From: an uncultured Desulfosarcina sp.
GTDB taxonomy: Bacteria; Desulfobacterota; Desulfobacteria; Desulfobacterales; Desulfosarcinaceae
Direction of reading: 5' to 3'
DNA length: 64,000 bases
Assembly: GCF_963668215.1 (NCBI RefSeq)
Contig: NZ_OY764190.1
Location: 5,518,001 to 5,582,000, forward strand
The position numbers were made by a program, and so were the translations under genes. Every line of letters starts with the position of its first letter. Position 1 is the stretch's first letter. Shown here in pieces: positions 51,199 through 59,477 of this stretch. The notes beneath the pieces were generated by a model. That model did no database searches. It saw nothing but the letters and a program-made list of their open reading frames with translations, and was not told the DNA's origin.

Positions 51199-52562
51199 AC
51201 CCGATCCTCGACGATCTGGATATCCGCGGCCTGGCGCCCAGGCGGGTATCGGGCACCCACGGCGGTGAGTACCATTGCCCCTGTCCTGCCTGCGGCGGGA
51301 ATGACCGCTTCCATGTCTGGCCGGACCAGGGCGAGGCCGGCACCTGGTGGTGCCGCGGCTGCGACAAGGGCGGGGACGCCATCGAATACCTGATGGAGTT
51401 TTGCGGCAAAACCTTCCGGGAGGCGGCCGCGGCCGTGGGACGGGATCTGGAGGACCTGCCCCTGGCTCCCCGGACTCCCAGGCCGCGGCAAAAGCCGGCC
51501 TTCGTTCCGGTAGCGTACACGCCTCCGGTTGAGAAATGGAGGGAAAAAGCCGGTGCCTTCGTGGACCGGGCCCACGGGCAGTTGCTCGATAATCCGGAGC
51601 AGCTTCGATATCTGGCCGGCCGCGGTGTACCGGAGTCGGCGGTAAGGCAATATCGCCTGGGCTACAACCCGGGCGAGAACGGCAGACCGGCAATGTACCG
51701 GGCCCGCAGCGCCTGGGGACTTCCCTCCGAAGAGAAAAACGGCAGGCCGCGGCCCTTGTGGATACCGCGGGGGATCGTGATCCCCTTGGTGGTTGACGGT
51801 GTTGTCCACCGCATCCGGATCCGGCGGGAGAAGCGGGATCTCACTCCGGAGTTCAATCTTCCATATTTCATGCTGCCCGGTTCCTCGGCGGCCACCATGG
51901 TGATGGGAGACAATGCCCGGGCCTTTGTGGTGGTCGAGGCCGAATTGGATGCCGTGGCCTGCGTTGCGGCCGCCGGCGACATCTGCGGCGCCGTTGCCGT
52001 CGGTTCCAGTTCCACCAAGCCGGACGAAACGGCCACGGAAATATTGAAGCAGGCCCTTTGCATCCTCAATGCCCTGGACTTCGACGATGCCGGCAAAAAG
52101 GCCTTTGCCTGGTGGCGCGATACATTTACCGGCGTCAAGCGCTGGCCGGTACCGGAAGGCAAGGACCCGGGCGAGGCGTTCGAAAAGGGCATCGACCTGC
52201 GGGCCTGGCTGCTTGTGGGGTTGCCGCCGGTGTTCCGCATGGCCGGGTTGACTCTTCTGGACAGCGATTCGGGGGAGGAGGAAGAGAGGGAGGTTGAAGA
52301 CATCGATGTGTCGGAGGTCGCCGGCAACATCCGCCAGGTGGCCGAATGGTTCCGGCAGTATCCGATTTCTGTCATCAAGGACGGCAGGGGCATCCGTATT
52401 CAGGAAAATCCGTCATGGTCATCGGCCAACCGTGAGTTGTCCCGGAGAATCAACCTGGCGGTATTCATGGACCCGGCGGTTTTCGATTACGTCTCCAACC
52501 ATCCGGCACGGGTGGTGGACGGCAATAACTTTTTTCCTGAAACTCAAGGACAGGATTCATGA
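51195..52562 (+). CDS. CHC2 zinc-finger/Toprim primase
   Basis: A 455-residue DnaG-type primase. Zinc finger: HCPCPACGGNDRF and WWCRGCDKGGDAIEY (residues 27-57). Toprim: AFVVVEAELDAVACV (acidic Glu) and ALDFDDAGKKAFAWW (Asp-x-Asp), ending in PEGKDPGEAFEKGID. The helicase lies two genes upstream, so priming and unwinding are on separate chains. Start ATG 51195 overlaps the Bro-N stop (ATGA). Confidence 0.85.
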   Translation: MNPILDDLDIRGLAPRRVSGTHGGEYHCPCPACGGNDRFHVWPDQGEAGTWWCRGCDKGGDAIEYLMEFCGKTFREAAAAVGRDLEDLPLAPRTPRPRQKPAFVPVAYTPPVEKWREKAGAFVDRAHGQLLDNPEQLRYLAGRGVPESAVRQYRLGYNPGENGRPAMYRARSAWGLPSEEKNGRPRPLWIPRGIVIPLVVDGVVHRIRIRREKRDLTPEFNLPYFMLPGSSAATMVMGDNARAFVVVEAELDAVACVAAAGDICGAVAVGSSSTKPDETATEILKQALCILNALDFDDAGKKAFAWWRDTFTGVKRWPVPEGKDPGEAFEKGIDLRAWLLVGLPPVFRMAGLTLLDSDSGEEEEREVEDIDVSEVAGNIRQVAEWFRQYPISVIKDGRGIRIQENPSWSSANRELSRRINLAVFMDPAVFDYVSNHPARVVDGNNFFPETQGQDS

Positions 52563-52807
52563 AACGCTGGTGCATCATCGATCTGGAATGGCTTGGCGCA
52601 GGCGATGAGATAAGCCGGCCCGATGGCGATTTCCTGCCCGAGCGATACCGGCCGAGCATTTTCTACGACGAACGGGAGGTCGCCGAGGCCGAGATGTTCC
52701 GTTTGAAGAAAAAGTATCGCGGCGATTTTCATCTCTTCGAATCGGTCGGCAAGATCGTCCGGTCGCCGGTAAATCCCGGCGTATTCCATCTGACCGATGA
52801 TTTTTGA
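52559..52807 (+). CDS. Small unknown early protein
   Basis: An 82-residue protein starting in a 4-base overlap with the primase stop (ATGA). Trp/Tyr rich, no motif. Probably coupled to the primase gene. Confidence 0.55.
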   Translation: MKRWCIIDLEWLGAGDEISRPDGDFLPERYRPSIFYDEREVAEAEMFRLKKKYRGDFHLFESVGKIVRSPVNPGVFHLTDDF

Positions 52808-52854
52808 TCGCTGTGACAGCGGTAAATTTGAAACCATAAAACAGGAGATCGACG

Positions 52855-53232
52855 ATGGGTCAATGCGGTTGTGCCGACTTCAGCGGCGACTTCAGGTTCG
52901 GGGGACCCGGAGACACCACCTATGTCCTTCAGGTCTATCCGTCCTGCGAGTATTGCGAAATGCCGGCGGGGATTATCATCTACGCGTTCTCGCCCGAAGA
53001 GTGCGAGGACTGGGGTGTTGCTGCCCTTCCGGAAATCGACTTCAACAGCGCAGGACGGCTTTTGGGCGTTGTCGATCCCAAACGCGTCAAGGAGAACTGG
53101 TCCAGGGCCGCCGGCGATCAGGAGTTGCTGGAATACATGGAGCCGGATATCCGGAGCGGTTTTGTCGATGCCGTGAATCATGAAATCCGCGAAAACAGGA
53201 AGCACCACGGCCAGGGCGGGGATAAAAAATGA
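52855..53232 (+). CDS. Small acidic cysteine-containing protein
   Basis: A 125-residue protein with N-terminal MGQCGCADFSGD and YPSCEYCEM, suggesting metal binding. GGAG 7 bases before ATG. Overlaps the next gene by 4 bases. Unknown. Confidence 0.6.
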   Translation: MGQCGCADFSGDFRFGGPGDTTYVLQVYPSCEYCEMPAGIIIYAFSPEECEDWGVAALPEIDFNSAGRLLGVVDPKRVKENWSRAAGDQELLEYMEPDIRSGFVDAVNHEIRENRKHHGQGGDKK

Positions 53233-53672
53233 AACTCTCCGTGCACGGCAGCCGGACGCTTTCCGACGAGCGTGTCAAGATCCTGCTCCTGGAAGAGATC
53301 GAGACCCGGGGCATTACCGAGATCGTCACCCACGGTGAGCCCGACGGTGTCTGCAAAGTGGCCCGGGACATGTGCCGGGAAAAGGCCATCCCGCTGAAAC
53401 TGCACTTTCTCAACTTCAAATATTTGCGCGGCGCCTTCGAGCACCGCTCCATCGATGTGCTCAAAGACGGGGACCGGGCCATCTTCATCCATGACGGCAA
53501 GAGCAAGGGAACTTCCAACGAGCTGAAGCTGGCCAGGAAGATGGGTGTCCCCTATTCTTTTCACGAACTCGAACCCACCGAGTACAAGGTAAGCGTGGGC
53601 TTCGAGGTCACCGAGGACTGGGGCAAGGATCTGGAACCCCTCGACATGCCCGAGATCCAAAAGATTGCGTAG
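53229..53672 (+). CDS. SLOG/DUF2493-like Rossmann protein
   Basis: A 147-residue protein beginning KLSVHGSRTLSDERVKILLL, with EIVTHGEPDGVCKVARDM and DRAIFIHDGKSKGTSNELKL. This is the YspA/DUF2493 (SLOG superfamily) pattern: GSR loop and GxSxGTxxE loop for nucleotide binding. SLOG proteins sense or process nucleotide signals, often in phage-defence conflict. Overlaps the previous stop (ATGA). Confidence 0.75.
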   Translation: MKLSVHGSRTLSDERVKILLLEEIETRGITEIVTHGEPDGVCKVARDMCREKAIPLKLHFLNFKYLRGAFEHRSIDVLKDGDRAIFIHDGKSKGTSNELKLARKMGVPYSFHELEPTEYKVSVGFEVTEDWGKDLEPLDMPEIQKIA

Positions 53673-53681
53673 GGATCGTCA

Positions 53682-54479
53682 ATGACCATCGACCGCAAAG
53701 ATCTCGACACACTTCTGGAAACCCTGGGCGACAGCGACAGGGTTCGATTGACGACCCTGTACAACGCCACGGTAACCACACTCAGGGCCTACAACGAAAA
53801 AAGCACGGCTGCACGACTGAAGGACTTGCAGGCTGCCGAGAAGGCCTTTGAAGAGGCGGTCGATGACGTCAAGAAGCGGTCCGGGTACGGCCGGCCGGAC
53901 CCGGACATGGTGATCGGTAAAACTTCCGATGTAATCAACTGGCTTCAATCCGAGGAATATTGCGCTCCCGGCCGGGAGGAGCCGATCAAATCCACCAAGG
54001 TGTATAACGACCACCGGACCGGAGTGTTCTCGTTCAAAGACAAAAACGCCATCACCATGACCGAGGTGATGGCCTATGTGGCCAATGCCAATCTGGAAAA
54101 ATCCGGTGTCGATCATTCGAAAGAGATCGAGGCCCTGAGACTCAAGAAAGCGAATGTAGAATATCTCAAAGAACAGGAAAACCTAAAGCGCCTGAAACGC
54201 GAAAACGCAATTGCGGAAGGTCAACTCGTCCAAAAAGAGGACGCCAATCTCGATAAGGCGTCCGCGTTTGCTCTGTTCGAGGCCCTTTTGAAACACCTTG
54301 TGCGGACCGACTCGGCCGACTGGATCGCCCGGATCGAGAAGGCCAAGGATAAACCCCGTGCCCTGTGTGAACTGGTTTACGGCGGGATCGACGATTCCCT
54401 GGACCAGGTCGCCCGCATGAATGAAATCCCGTTGGTCGTGAAAGGAGGAAACGATGGAAATGTTGAAAGCGATGCGTAA
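53682..54479 (+). CDS. Coiled-coil protein, possible terminase small subunit
   Basis: A 265-residue protein. The middle (EALRLKKANVEYLKEQENLK then RLKRENAIAEGQLVQKEDAN) is a long helix resembling Nu1/Phage_Nu1-type small terminase linkers (A/L-x-K pattern followed by EGQLV), and the end is helical. No N-terminal HTH is obvious, so the call is tentative; the large subunit lies 5 kb downstream, further than usual. Confidence 0.4.
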   Translation: MTIDRKDLDTLLETLGDSDRVRLTTLYNATVTTLRAYNEKSTAARLKDLQAAEKAFEEAVDDVKKRSGYGRPDPDMVIGKTSDVINWLQSEEYCAPGREEPIKSTKVYNDHRTGVFSFKDKNAITMTEVMAYVANANLEKSGVDHSKEIEALRLKKANVEYLKEQENLKRLKRENAIAEGQLVQKEDANLDKASAFALFEALLKHLVRTDSADWIARIEKAKDKPRALCELVYGGIDDSLDQVARMNEIPLVVKGGNDGNVESDA

Positions 54480-54738
54480 ATGCACGCCCGGCGGATATGT
54501 GGCCCGCAAGGCCTACCCCGACCGGAAATATTACAAAGGTCGGGATGGAATATTCATGGAGGCCGCCCTGGTCGATCATATCGATTTCATCTCGACCGAC
54601 TGGGAGAACCATCCGCCGGAGTGTCGCAATGCCGAACCCTTTGTCCATTCAAAAGGAAGCGGGCAAGACCGAAGGGGGGGAACGGTCTTGCCCGATGAAA
54701 GGGACGGGAAAGGATTGAGTAATAATTCCCTTCACTGA
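54454..54738 (+). CDS. Small unknown protein
   Basis: A 94-residue frame, GGAGG before ATG 54454, overlapping the previous gene by 26 bases. First half Lys/Arg/Tyr-rich (YVARKAYPDRKYYKGRDGIF); second half low complexity. Real start and gene plausible; function unknown. Confidence 0.5.
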   Translation: MEMLKAMRKCTPGGYVARKAYPDRKYYKGRDGIFMEAALVDHIDFISTDWENHPPECRNAEPFVHSKGSGQDRRGGTVLPDERDGKGLSNNSLH

Positions 54739-54815
54739 GAAGATTATCGGCATTTTCGGTGAGTACTTGAGAAAAATAGTCCTCCAATGAGATCCGGATT
54801 CAGGAAATTGATGCC

Positions 54816-55052
54816 ATGGGAAATCGACTTAAAAGCAATAGCGAAACCGATCTTTGGATCCGTGCAGCCAAAAACGCGGTACCGCCACCGGGCAGAAAGG
54901 ACTATCCCCGCTGGGCGTGTGTCCGGGATCTTTTCGAAGTCGACCACAAAACGGCCGTACGGCTTTGCTATGAAGCCGGATTGCATCCGTACGAATACCT
55001 GGATGGGCCGGTTTGCGATGTGTGTCCCGGGGATGTCTGGGAGGATGCGTAG
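54816..55052 (+). CDS. Small unknown protein
   Basis: A 78-residue protein: WIRAAKNAVPPPGRKDYPRW, then DLFEVDHKTAVRLCYEAGLH (HTH-like) and VCDVCPGDVW. Possible small DNA-binding or zinc protein. Unknown. Confidence 0.5.
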   Translation: MGNRLKSNSETDLWIRAAKNAVPPPGRKDYPRWACVRDLFEVDHKTAVRLCYEAGLHPYEYLDGPVCDVCPGDVWEDA

Positions 55053-55063
55053 AAGGGGGTTGC

Positions 55064-55273
55064 ATGTACCGTAAACCGTATTGGGGATGCACGGTGAAAT
55101 TCCATTTCGGGGCGTTTTCCATTGCCGTCGATCCGGCCATGCCGATTCTCGGCGGACTCGGCATCCGGTTCAACTTCCGGATCTACGGAAAACGTTATTG
55201 GCGGTTCAAACGGAAGATGGAGGCCTCTCGGAAGCGTCATGCCGCTGCATGGCTACACAACCGAAAAAAATAA
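55064..55273 (+). CDS. Small basic protein
   Basis: A 69-residue protein, very basic and aromatic (MYRKPYWGC, RFNFRIYGKRYWRFKRKM). Starts ATG 55064, 11 bases after the previous stop. Unknown; nucleic-acid binding is possible. Confidence 0.45.
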   Translation: MYRKPYWGCTVKFHFGAFSIAVDPAMPILGGLGIRFNFRIYGKRYWRFKRKMEASRKRHAAAWLHNRKK

Positions 55274-55346
55274 TCGGCAGGTTCGATGAGTACTTGTAAA
55301 AAAAGTCGGTATCCGACCCGTCCGGTGAAAACGCCTTGAGTTCTTA

Positions 55347-56654
55347 ATGTCAATGAAACCCTGTTACGAAACAACTTGCGGCAAGCTGTATCACGGACAC
55401 GTCGTTGACGTTCTCGGGCAGCTGCGGGACCGGTCCGTCAATTGCTGCGTGACCTCCCCGCCGTATTGGGGTTTGCGGGATTACGGGGTCCCACCGCAAA
55501 TATGGGGAGGAGATCCCGATTGCCGGCACGATTTCAATACGGAGAAAATCGGTACCGAGATCGGCAAGGGAAACTGGTCCCGGGCCTGTAATGGCCGCGG
55601 CGATGTACGAGGAGATGTTGCGGATTTCCGGGAACCGGTCCGGGCAGTCGCCGAACGCGGTTTTTGCCAAAAGTGCGGCGCCTGGCTGGGCAGTCACGGA
55701 CTCGAACCGACGCCGGAACTTTATATCGAACACGAAGTCCTGATTTTCAGGCAAGTCCGTCGCGTTCTTTGCGATGACGGCACCTGCTGGATCAATCTCG
55801 GCGATTCCTATGCCGCGTCGCGATCCTACCGGGTGTCCGACAACCTGCATCCCGTGGTCGGCGCCCAGCGCAACCTGGCGAACGCGAAACCTCCCTCCGG
55901 ATTCAAGCAAAAGGATCTGATGGGTATTCCCTGGCGCGTTGCCTTCGCTCTTCAGGCCGATGGCTGGTACTTGCGGTCCGCTCTGCCCTGGGTCAAACGG
56001 ACAGCAATGCCAGAGTCTGTGAAGGACCGGCCCACGTCCGCCCTCGAATACGTCTTCATGCTGACCAAATCGCAGCACTACCGGTGCGACATGAAATCCA
56101 TAAAAGTCCAGGCGTCACCCGACACGCACAGAAGGTATGCCAGGGGGCGCAGCGGGAACCATAAATGGAAGGACGGCGGGCCCGGCAACCAGACCATCGC
56201 CAAATCCATGAGTCACATGATCCCGGGCGTGACGCCCAAAAGCGCCCTTCCGGGTAGCGGCGTCAAGGCGAACAGTTCGTTTCACGCCTCCATCGGTGAC
56301 CTGGTCGGGGAAAGAAACTTCAGGAACACGGATCTGTTTTTCCAGTCCCTGGAACAACCGTTCGGGATGATCGTCTGCGGCGATGAAATCGTCGGCATCG
56401 ATGCCGTTCCCGGCAGCTGCCCGGATGCCCATTTCGCAGCCTTTTCGCCGGCCCTGGTCGAACCGTGCATCATGGCCGGCTGCCCTGCCGGCGGCGTGGT
56501 CCTTGATCCGTTCGTGGGCAGCGGAACGACAGCGATCGTCGCTCATAAGTATGACCGCAAATTCATCGGGATCGATTTGAGCAAAACCTATCTGGACGGG
56601 ATCGCCATCCCGCGGATCGAAGCGGCCACGGCGCAACTGAAACTGTTTGCCTGA
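55347..56654 (+). CDS. DNA methyltransferase (beta-class, N4-cytosine or N6-adenine)
   Basis: A 435-residue protein. Motif IV CCVTSPPYWGLRDYG (residues about 34-48) precedes motif I LDPFVGSGTTAIVAHKYDRK (about 388-405), the beta-class order; SPPYW favours N4-cytosine or N6-adenine. The long middle insert is the target recognition region, with a C-x2-C (QKCGAW) near its start. No restriction gene is adjacent, so it is probably an orphan phage methylase protecting or regulating phage DNA. Confidence 0.85.
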   Translation: MSMKPCYETTCGKLYHGHVVDVLGQLRDRSVNCCVTSPPYWGLRDYGVPPQIWGGDPDCRHDFNTEKIGTEIGKGNWSRACNGRGDVRGDVADFREPVRAVAERGFCQKCGAWLGSHGLEPTPELYIEHEVLIFRQVRRVLCDDGTCWINLGDSYAASRSYRVSDNLHPVVGAQRNLANAKPPSGFKQKDLMGIPWRVAFALQADGWYLRSALPWVKRTAMPESVKDRPTSALEYVFMLTKSQHYRCDMKSIKVQASPDTHRRYARGRSGNHKWKDGGPGNQTIAKSMSHMIPGVTPKSALPGSGVKANSSFHASIGDLVGERNFRNTDLFFQSLEQPFGMIVCGDEIVGIDAVPGSCPDAHFAAFSPALVEPCIMAGCPAGGVVLDPFVGSGTTAIVAHKYDRKFIGIDLSKTYLDGIAIPRIEAATAQLKLFA

Positions 56655-56686
56655 CTCCCGAACATCTTTCAGGAGGTGAGAAGTAC

Positions 56687-57049
56687 ATGCTGCACGTATC
56701 GTTCGCCAAAACCAGGGAGGCTTATGACGACCGGAGTAAAACCGAGACGCGGCGATTCTGGAAGGATTCTCATGCCGCAAAATTCAGGCCCGGTACCGAG
56801 TTCATGGGGATAACCAAGGATTTTCGCGCGGGTGGAAAACGGATGCACGCCTCGAAGGTAATATTTTGCCGCAAGGAACGCCTGGGCGATATGTCCGTAG
56901 ACAGTTTTCGGCGCGAGGGCGGTACCCGCTATTGGAAAAACCGCAAGGATTACATCGATGCCATGGGCGGGCCGGATCTTGTGCCGTGGGTGCTGAGATT
57001 CGAACATATTCGGGCGTGTCAAAACAGGGAGGAGACGGATGTCTTTTGA
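56687..57049 (+). CDS. ASCH-like small phage protein
   Basis: A 120-residue protein: LHVSFAKTREAYDDRSKTET (resembling the 'TxRT' entry of ASCH/PUA-like phage proteins), PGTEFMGITKDFRAGGKRM and MSVDSFRREGG. ASCH proteins bind RNA or modified nucleotides. GGAGGtgag before ATG. Tentative. Confidence 0.5.
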   Translation: MLHVSFAKTREAYDDRSKTETRRFWKDSHAAKFRPGTEFMGITKDFRAGGKRMHASKVIFCRKERLGDMSVDSFRREGGTRYWKNRKDYIDAMGGPDLVPWVLRFEHIRACQNREETDVF

Positions 57050-57251
57050 ATCAACCGGAAACAAAACCGTAGCCGGACAAAAAAAAGTCCATGCACTGCA
57101 AGGTGGAAGTCCCGAGCTGAATGGATTGTACTTTAAAAATCTTACGTGGTGCGGCGTGGAAAGAAGGCCGGGCGTGTTCCTTGCCGAAACGAATCTTCCT
57201 GCGACATGCAAAAGCTGCCTCCGGATCATCGAAGCCTATAAAAAGAAATGA
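57039..57251 (+). CDS. Small zinc-ribbon-like phage protein
   Basis: A 70-residue protein with a TWCGVERRP...LPATCKSCLRIIEA pattern (C...C-x2-C), a small treble-clef-like zinc motif seen in many phage proteins. GAGGAG before ATG; overlaps the previous stop by 11 bases. Confidence 0.55.
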   Translation: MSFESTGNKTVAGQKKVHALQGGSPELNGLYFKNLTWCGVERRPGVFLAETNLPATCKSCLRIIEAYKKK

Positions 57252-57287
57252 AATCCAGGGTCCGAACCCGGGGAATGGAGTGAACAC

Positions 57288-57794
57288 GTGCGTCGGGATT
57301 GGCTATACCCGGTAAAGCGCCTGATTCTGAGCGATCGGGCCGGTCGATGGTGCCGGCTGCCATATCCGGATCATCCGAAGGGTTGTCCGAATTATGGCAA
57401 GACAGAGAAGTGTCCGCCAAAAGCGCCGGCTGCCGGCGACTACTTCGATCTGTCCAGACCGACATGGCTGGTTCATTCCGAGTTCAACCTGGCCAGCCAT
57501 ATCGCCCGGATGGAAAAGAAACATCCTGAATGGACTTTAAAGCAGTGCCGCTGCGTTCTTTACTGGCAACCGGCCAGCCGCAGGCAGCTCAAGTACCGGA
57601 TCGAAGAGGCGTTGTCCATCGTCAACGCGGATGGTTCAACCCTGATCCCCGAGGCGATGGGGGTCAATGTTTATGCCACTGCCAGGTTATCCGGCCTGCA
57701 TTTGGAAAGGATAAGGCATTTGGAAATGTGCCGTCATGTGGCTTTGATTGGCTCTATCAAAGGAGGCCATCTCCAGATGGCAATACCGTTTTAA
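57288..57794 (+). CDS. DUF2284-like metal-binding protein
   Basis: A 168-residue protein. GCPNYGKTEKCPPKAP and LKQCRCVLYWQ match the conserved cysteine pattern of DUF2284 predicted metal-binding proteins; HLEMCRHVALIGSIKGG carries another cysteine. GTG start at 57288 follows GGAG by 7 bases. Unusual in a phage early operon. Role unknown. Confidence 0.6.
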   Translation: MRRDWLYPVKRLILSDRAGRWCRLPYPDHPKGCPNYGKTEKCPPKAPAAGDYFDLSRPTWLVHSEFNLASHIARMEKKHPEWTLKQCRCVLYWQPASRRQLKYRIEEALSIVNADGSTLIPEAMGVNVYATARLSGLHLERIRHLEMCRHVALIGSIKGGHLQMAIPF

Positions 57795-57810
57795 CGCTGG
57801 GGGTAAGAAC

Positions 57811-58053
57811 ATGATCAACGAAGCATTTATGGAAGATATTATGCGGACTCTCGGCAAGGCCATTGATTACACGCTGAGAGATAATTTTGGACCGAAAGGC
57901 TACGCTCTTATCGTGTTTAATTTCCACGAACCCGGGATATCGAATTACATCAGCAACGCCAGGCGGGAGGACATGATTAAATCGTTGCGGGAAACCGCAG
58001 ACCGCCTTGAAAAGAACCAGGACATACCGGCCGCGCACCCAACAGTCCAATAA
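57811..58053 (+). CDS. Small unknown protein
   Basis: An 80-residue protein (DIMRTLGKAIDYTLRDNFGP, then MIKSLRETADRLEKNQDIPA), helical, no family. ATG 57811 lies 16 bases after the previous stop. Confidence 0.5.
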   Translation: MINEAFMEDIMRTLGKAIDYTLRDNFGPKGYALIVFNFHEPGISNYISNARREDMIKSLRETADRLEKNQDIPAAHPTVQ

Positions 58054-58061
58054 GGTGAGAT

Positions 58062-58280
58062 ATGGAAAAAACGAAACATTTTATTCTTCCGGAGGACCCT
58101 GTTGAGGCGCTTCATAAAATAGCCGATTTTTTGGATGAAAACATGAAGCTAAAGGGATGCCGGTACCCTGATAATTCGGATAAGAAATCGTTTATCGGGT
58201 ACTGGCAACCTATTGATTTTTTTTACAACCTGCAAGCAATAGCTCATTACGCAAGAAAGTACGAGTCGTCTTCTTCGTAA
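58062..58280 (+). CDS. Small unknown protein
   Basis: A 72-residue helical protein (LPEDPVEALHKIADFLDENM). GGTGA before the ATG, 8 bases after the previous stop. Last forward gene before two minus-strand genes. Confidence 0.5.
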   Translation: MEKTKHFILPEDPVEALHKIADFLDENMKLKGCRYPDNSDKKSFIGYWQPIDFFYNLQAIAHYARKYESSSS

Positions 58281-58339
58281 TAATTAACTTCTCCTTTTGG
58301 ATATTCACAACTCGGGGGAGTCCGTAAGTTGGATTTCAG

Positions 58340-58567
58340 TTATTTTAGATTTCCGGAGTCGATTTCCTTTTGGAAGATTTCGCGTGCTTCATTTTTAGAC
58401 GATGGTCTCGCTTCAAGTTCTACCACTTTGCTTGCACCAGCACTAACAGATTGGGTTATAGGGCCTACAATTATGACTCTTTCTACGTCTGGGAGGAAAT
58501 GGCACGCATACATGTTTTTGGTGGTTGGGTTAACATAGACATCAAGACTTTTAATTTTTTGGCTCAT
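58340..58567 (-). CDS. Small minus-strand phage protein
   Basis: A 75-residue protein starting ATG 58567 with AAGGGGGC upstream. SLDVYVNPTTKNMYACHFLP and KVVELEARPSSKNEAREIFQ; mixed helix/strand. Together with the next minus-strand gene it interrupts the forward operon just before the terminase, a typical site for independently transcribed accessory genes. Confidence 0.55.
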   Translation of the reverse strand: MSQKIKSLDVYVNPTTKNMYACHFLPDVERVIIVGPITQSVSAGASKVVELEARPSSKNEAREIFQKEIDSGNLK

Positions 58568-58678
58568 TTGGCCCCCTTTCGTTTCGACGATTACATATAA
58601 GGATGGCAAATGTGTCAAGCGGTGAAATCGAATGTTGAACGAACTGGCACTTTTTCCAGTCGCAACTGACATACTAAA

Positions 58679-59005
58679 TTATGGTGACAGCTGTGGATAT
58701 AGTATCTTGTAGGCCCGCTTCATTCTTGCTTTTGCGCTCCGGCGACGAAGGAGAGCGTAGTGATAATCTACCCTCTCTTTTTCGTATTTTAGGCAGGCTT
58801 CGCACCATTCTGATCGTGGGATTACAGGTTCATCGTCACGCCATTCGAGGCAACACACCCCATCACGCAGATCGTGGACTTGATGCAATTCGCTCCATTG
58901 TCTTTTCGACAGTTGGACGTCGGCGTCTGCTGAACAAAAATCACGAGCAGCTCGTAGAAAAGTTTTTTCGGTGCGGACACGCTTTTTATCTGTTTTTTCG
59001 CTCAT
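58679..59005 (-). CDS. Small minus-strand phage protein with CxxC-like motif
   Basis: A 108-residue basic protein (RTEKTFLRAARDFCSADADV; GVCCLEWRDDEPVIPRSEWC; ACLKYEKER). The cysteines may bind zinc. Start ATG 59005 preferred over a longer frame that runs through the leader of the next gene. Possibly an accessory (moron) gene. Unknown function. Confidence 0.5.
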   Translation of the reverse strand: MSEKTDKKRVRTEKTFLRAARDFCSADADVQLSKRQWSELHQVHDLRDGVCCLEWRDDEPVIPRSEWCEACLKYEKERVDYHYALLRRRSAKARMKRAYKILYPQLSP

Positions 59006-59099
59006 GGGACCTCTTTTTATTGTGGTTAAGGTCATCATGAGAATGCAGGATACAGTCGGAGGTTGGGGAGTGTCAACGCATTTAACTACGGAGCTTAAT

Positions 59100-59477
59100 A
59101 TGTTTGAAATCACAGGTTGGCTGGCTTTCCTGCTTATGTCCATGACGGTTTTATTCCAATACCTGAAAGCCGAGCATTCGTCATTGTTCGGACACAAGCG
59201 ATTCGAAGTATCGGGCGAAGGCCTTGCCCCTCACATTGAAGAAATCATGTTCAAGGTACTTTCAAACATCCAGAGCAGAGCCGCTATAGAAAAACGGTTC
59301 GAAATCGTTATTGCCTTATCCGACGATGGAGACGGCTACACCGCATCGTGCCCCCGGATCGATGGCCTCACGGCATGGGGACCGACCGTCGAGTATGCGC
59401 TCTGCGAGTTCGGCTTTGCCCTGCACCTGTTTGCGGAGACCATGATCGAAAATGGGGAGGTGTTTAAATGGTCATGA
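59100..59477 (+). CDS. Membrane-anchored HicB-like protein
   Basis: A 125-residue protein. N-terminal transmembrane helix (TGWLAFLLMSMTVLFQYL), then a region like the HicB antitoxin fold (EIVIALSDDGDGYTASCPRI, then DGLTAWGPTVEYALCEF). HicB proteins are normally soluble partners of HicA RNases; no HicA is adjacent and a membrane anchor is unusual. Start ATG 59100 has GGAG 6 bases upstream. The stop overlaps the terminase start. Confidence 0.5.
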   Translation: MFEITGWLAFLLMSMTVLFQYLKAEHSSLFGHKRFEVSGEGLAPHIEEIMFKVLSNIQSRAAIEKRFEIVIALSDDGDGYTASCPRIDGLTAWGPTVEYALCEFGFALHLFAETMIENGEVFKWS

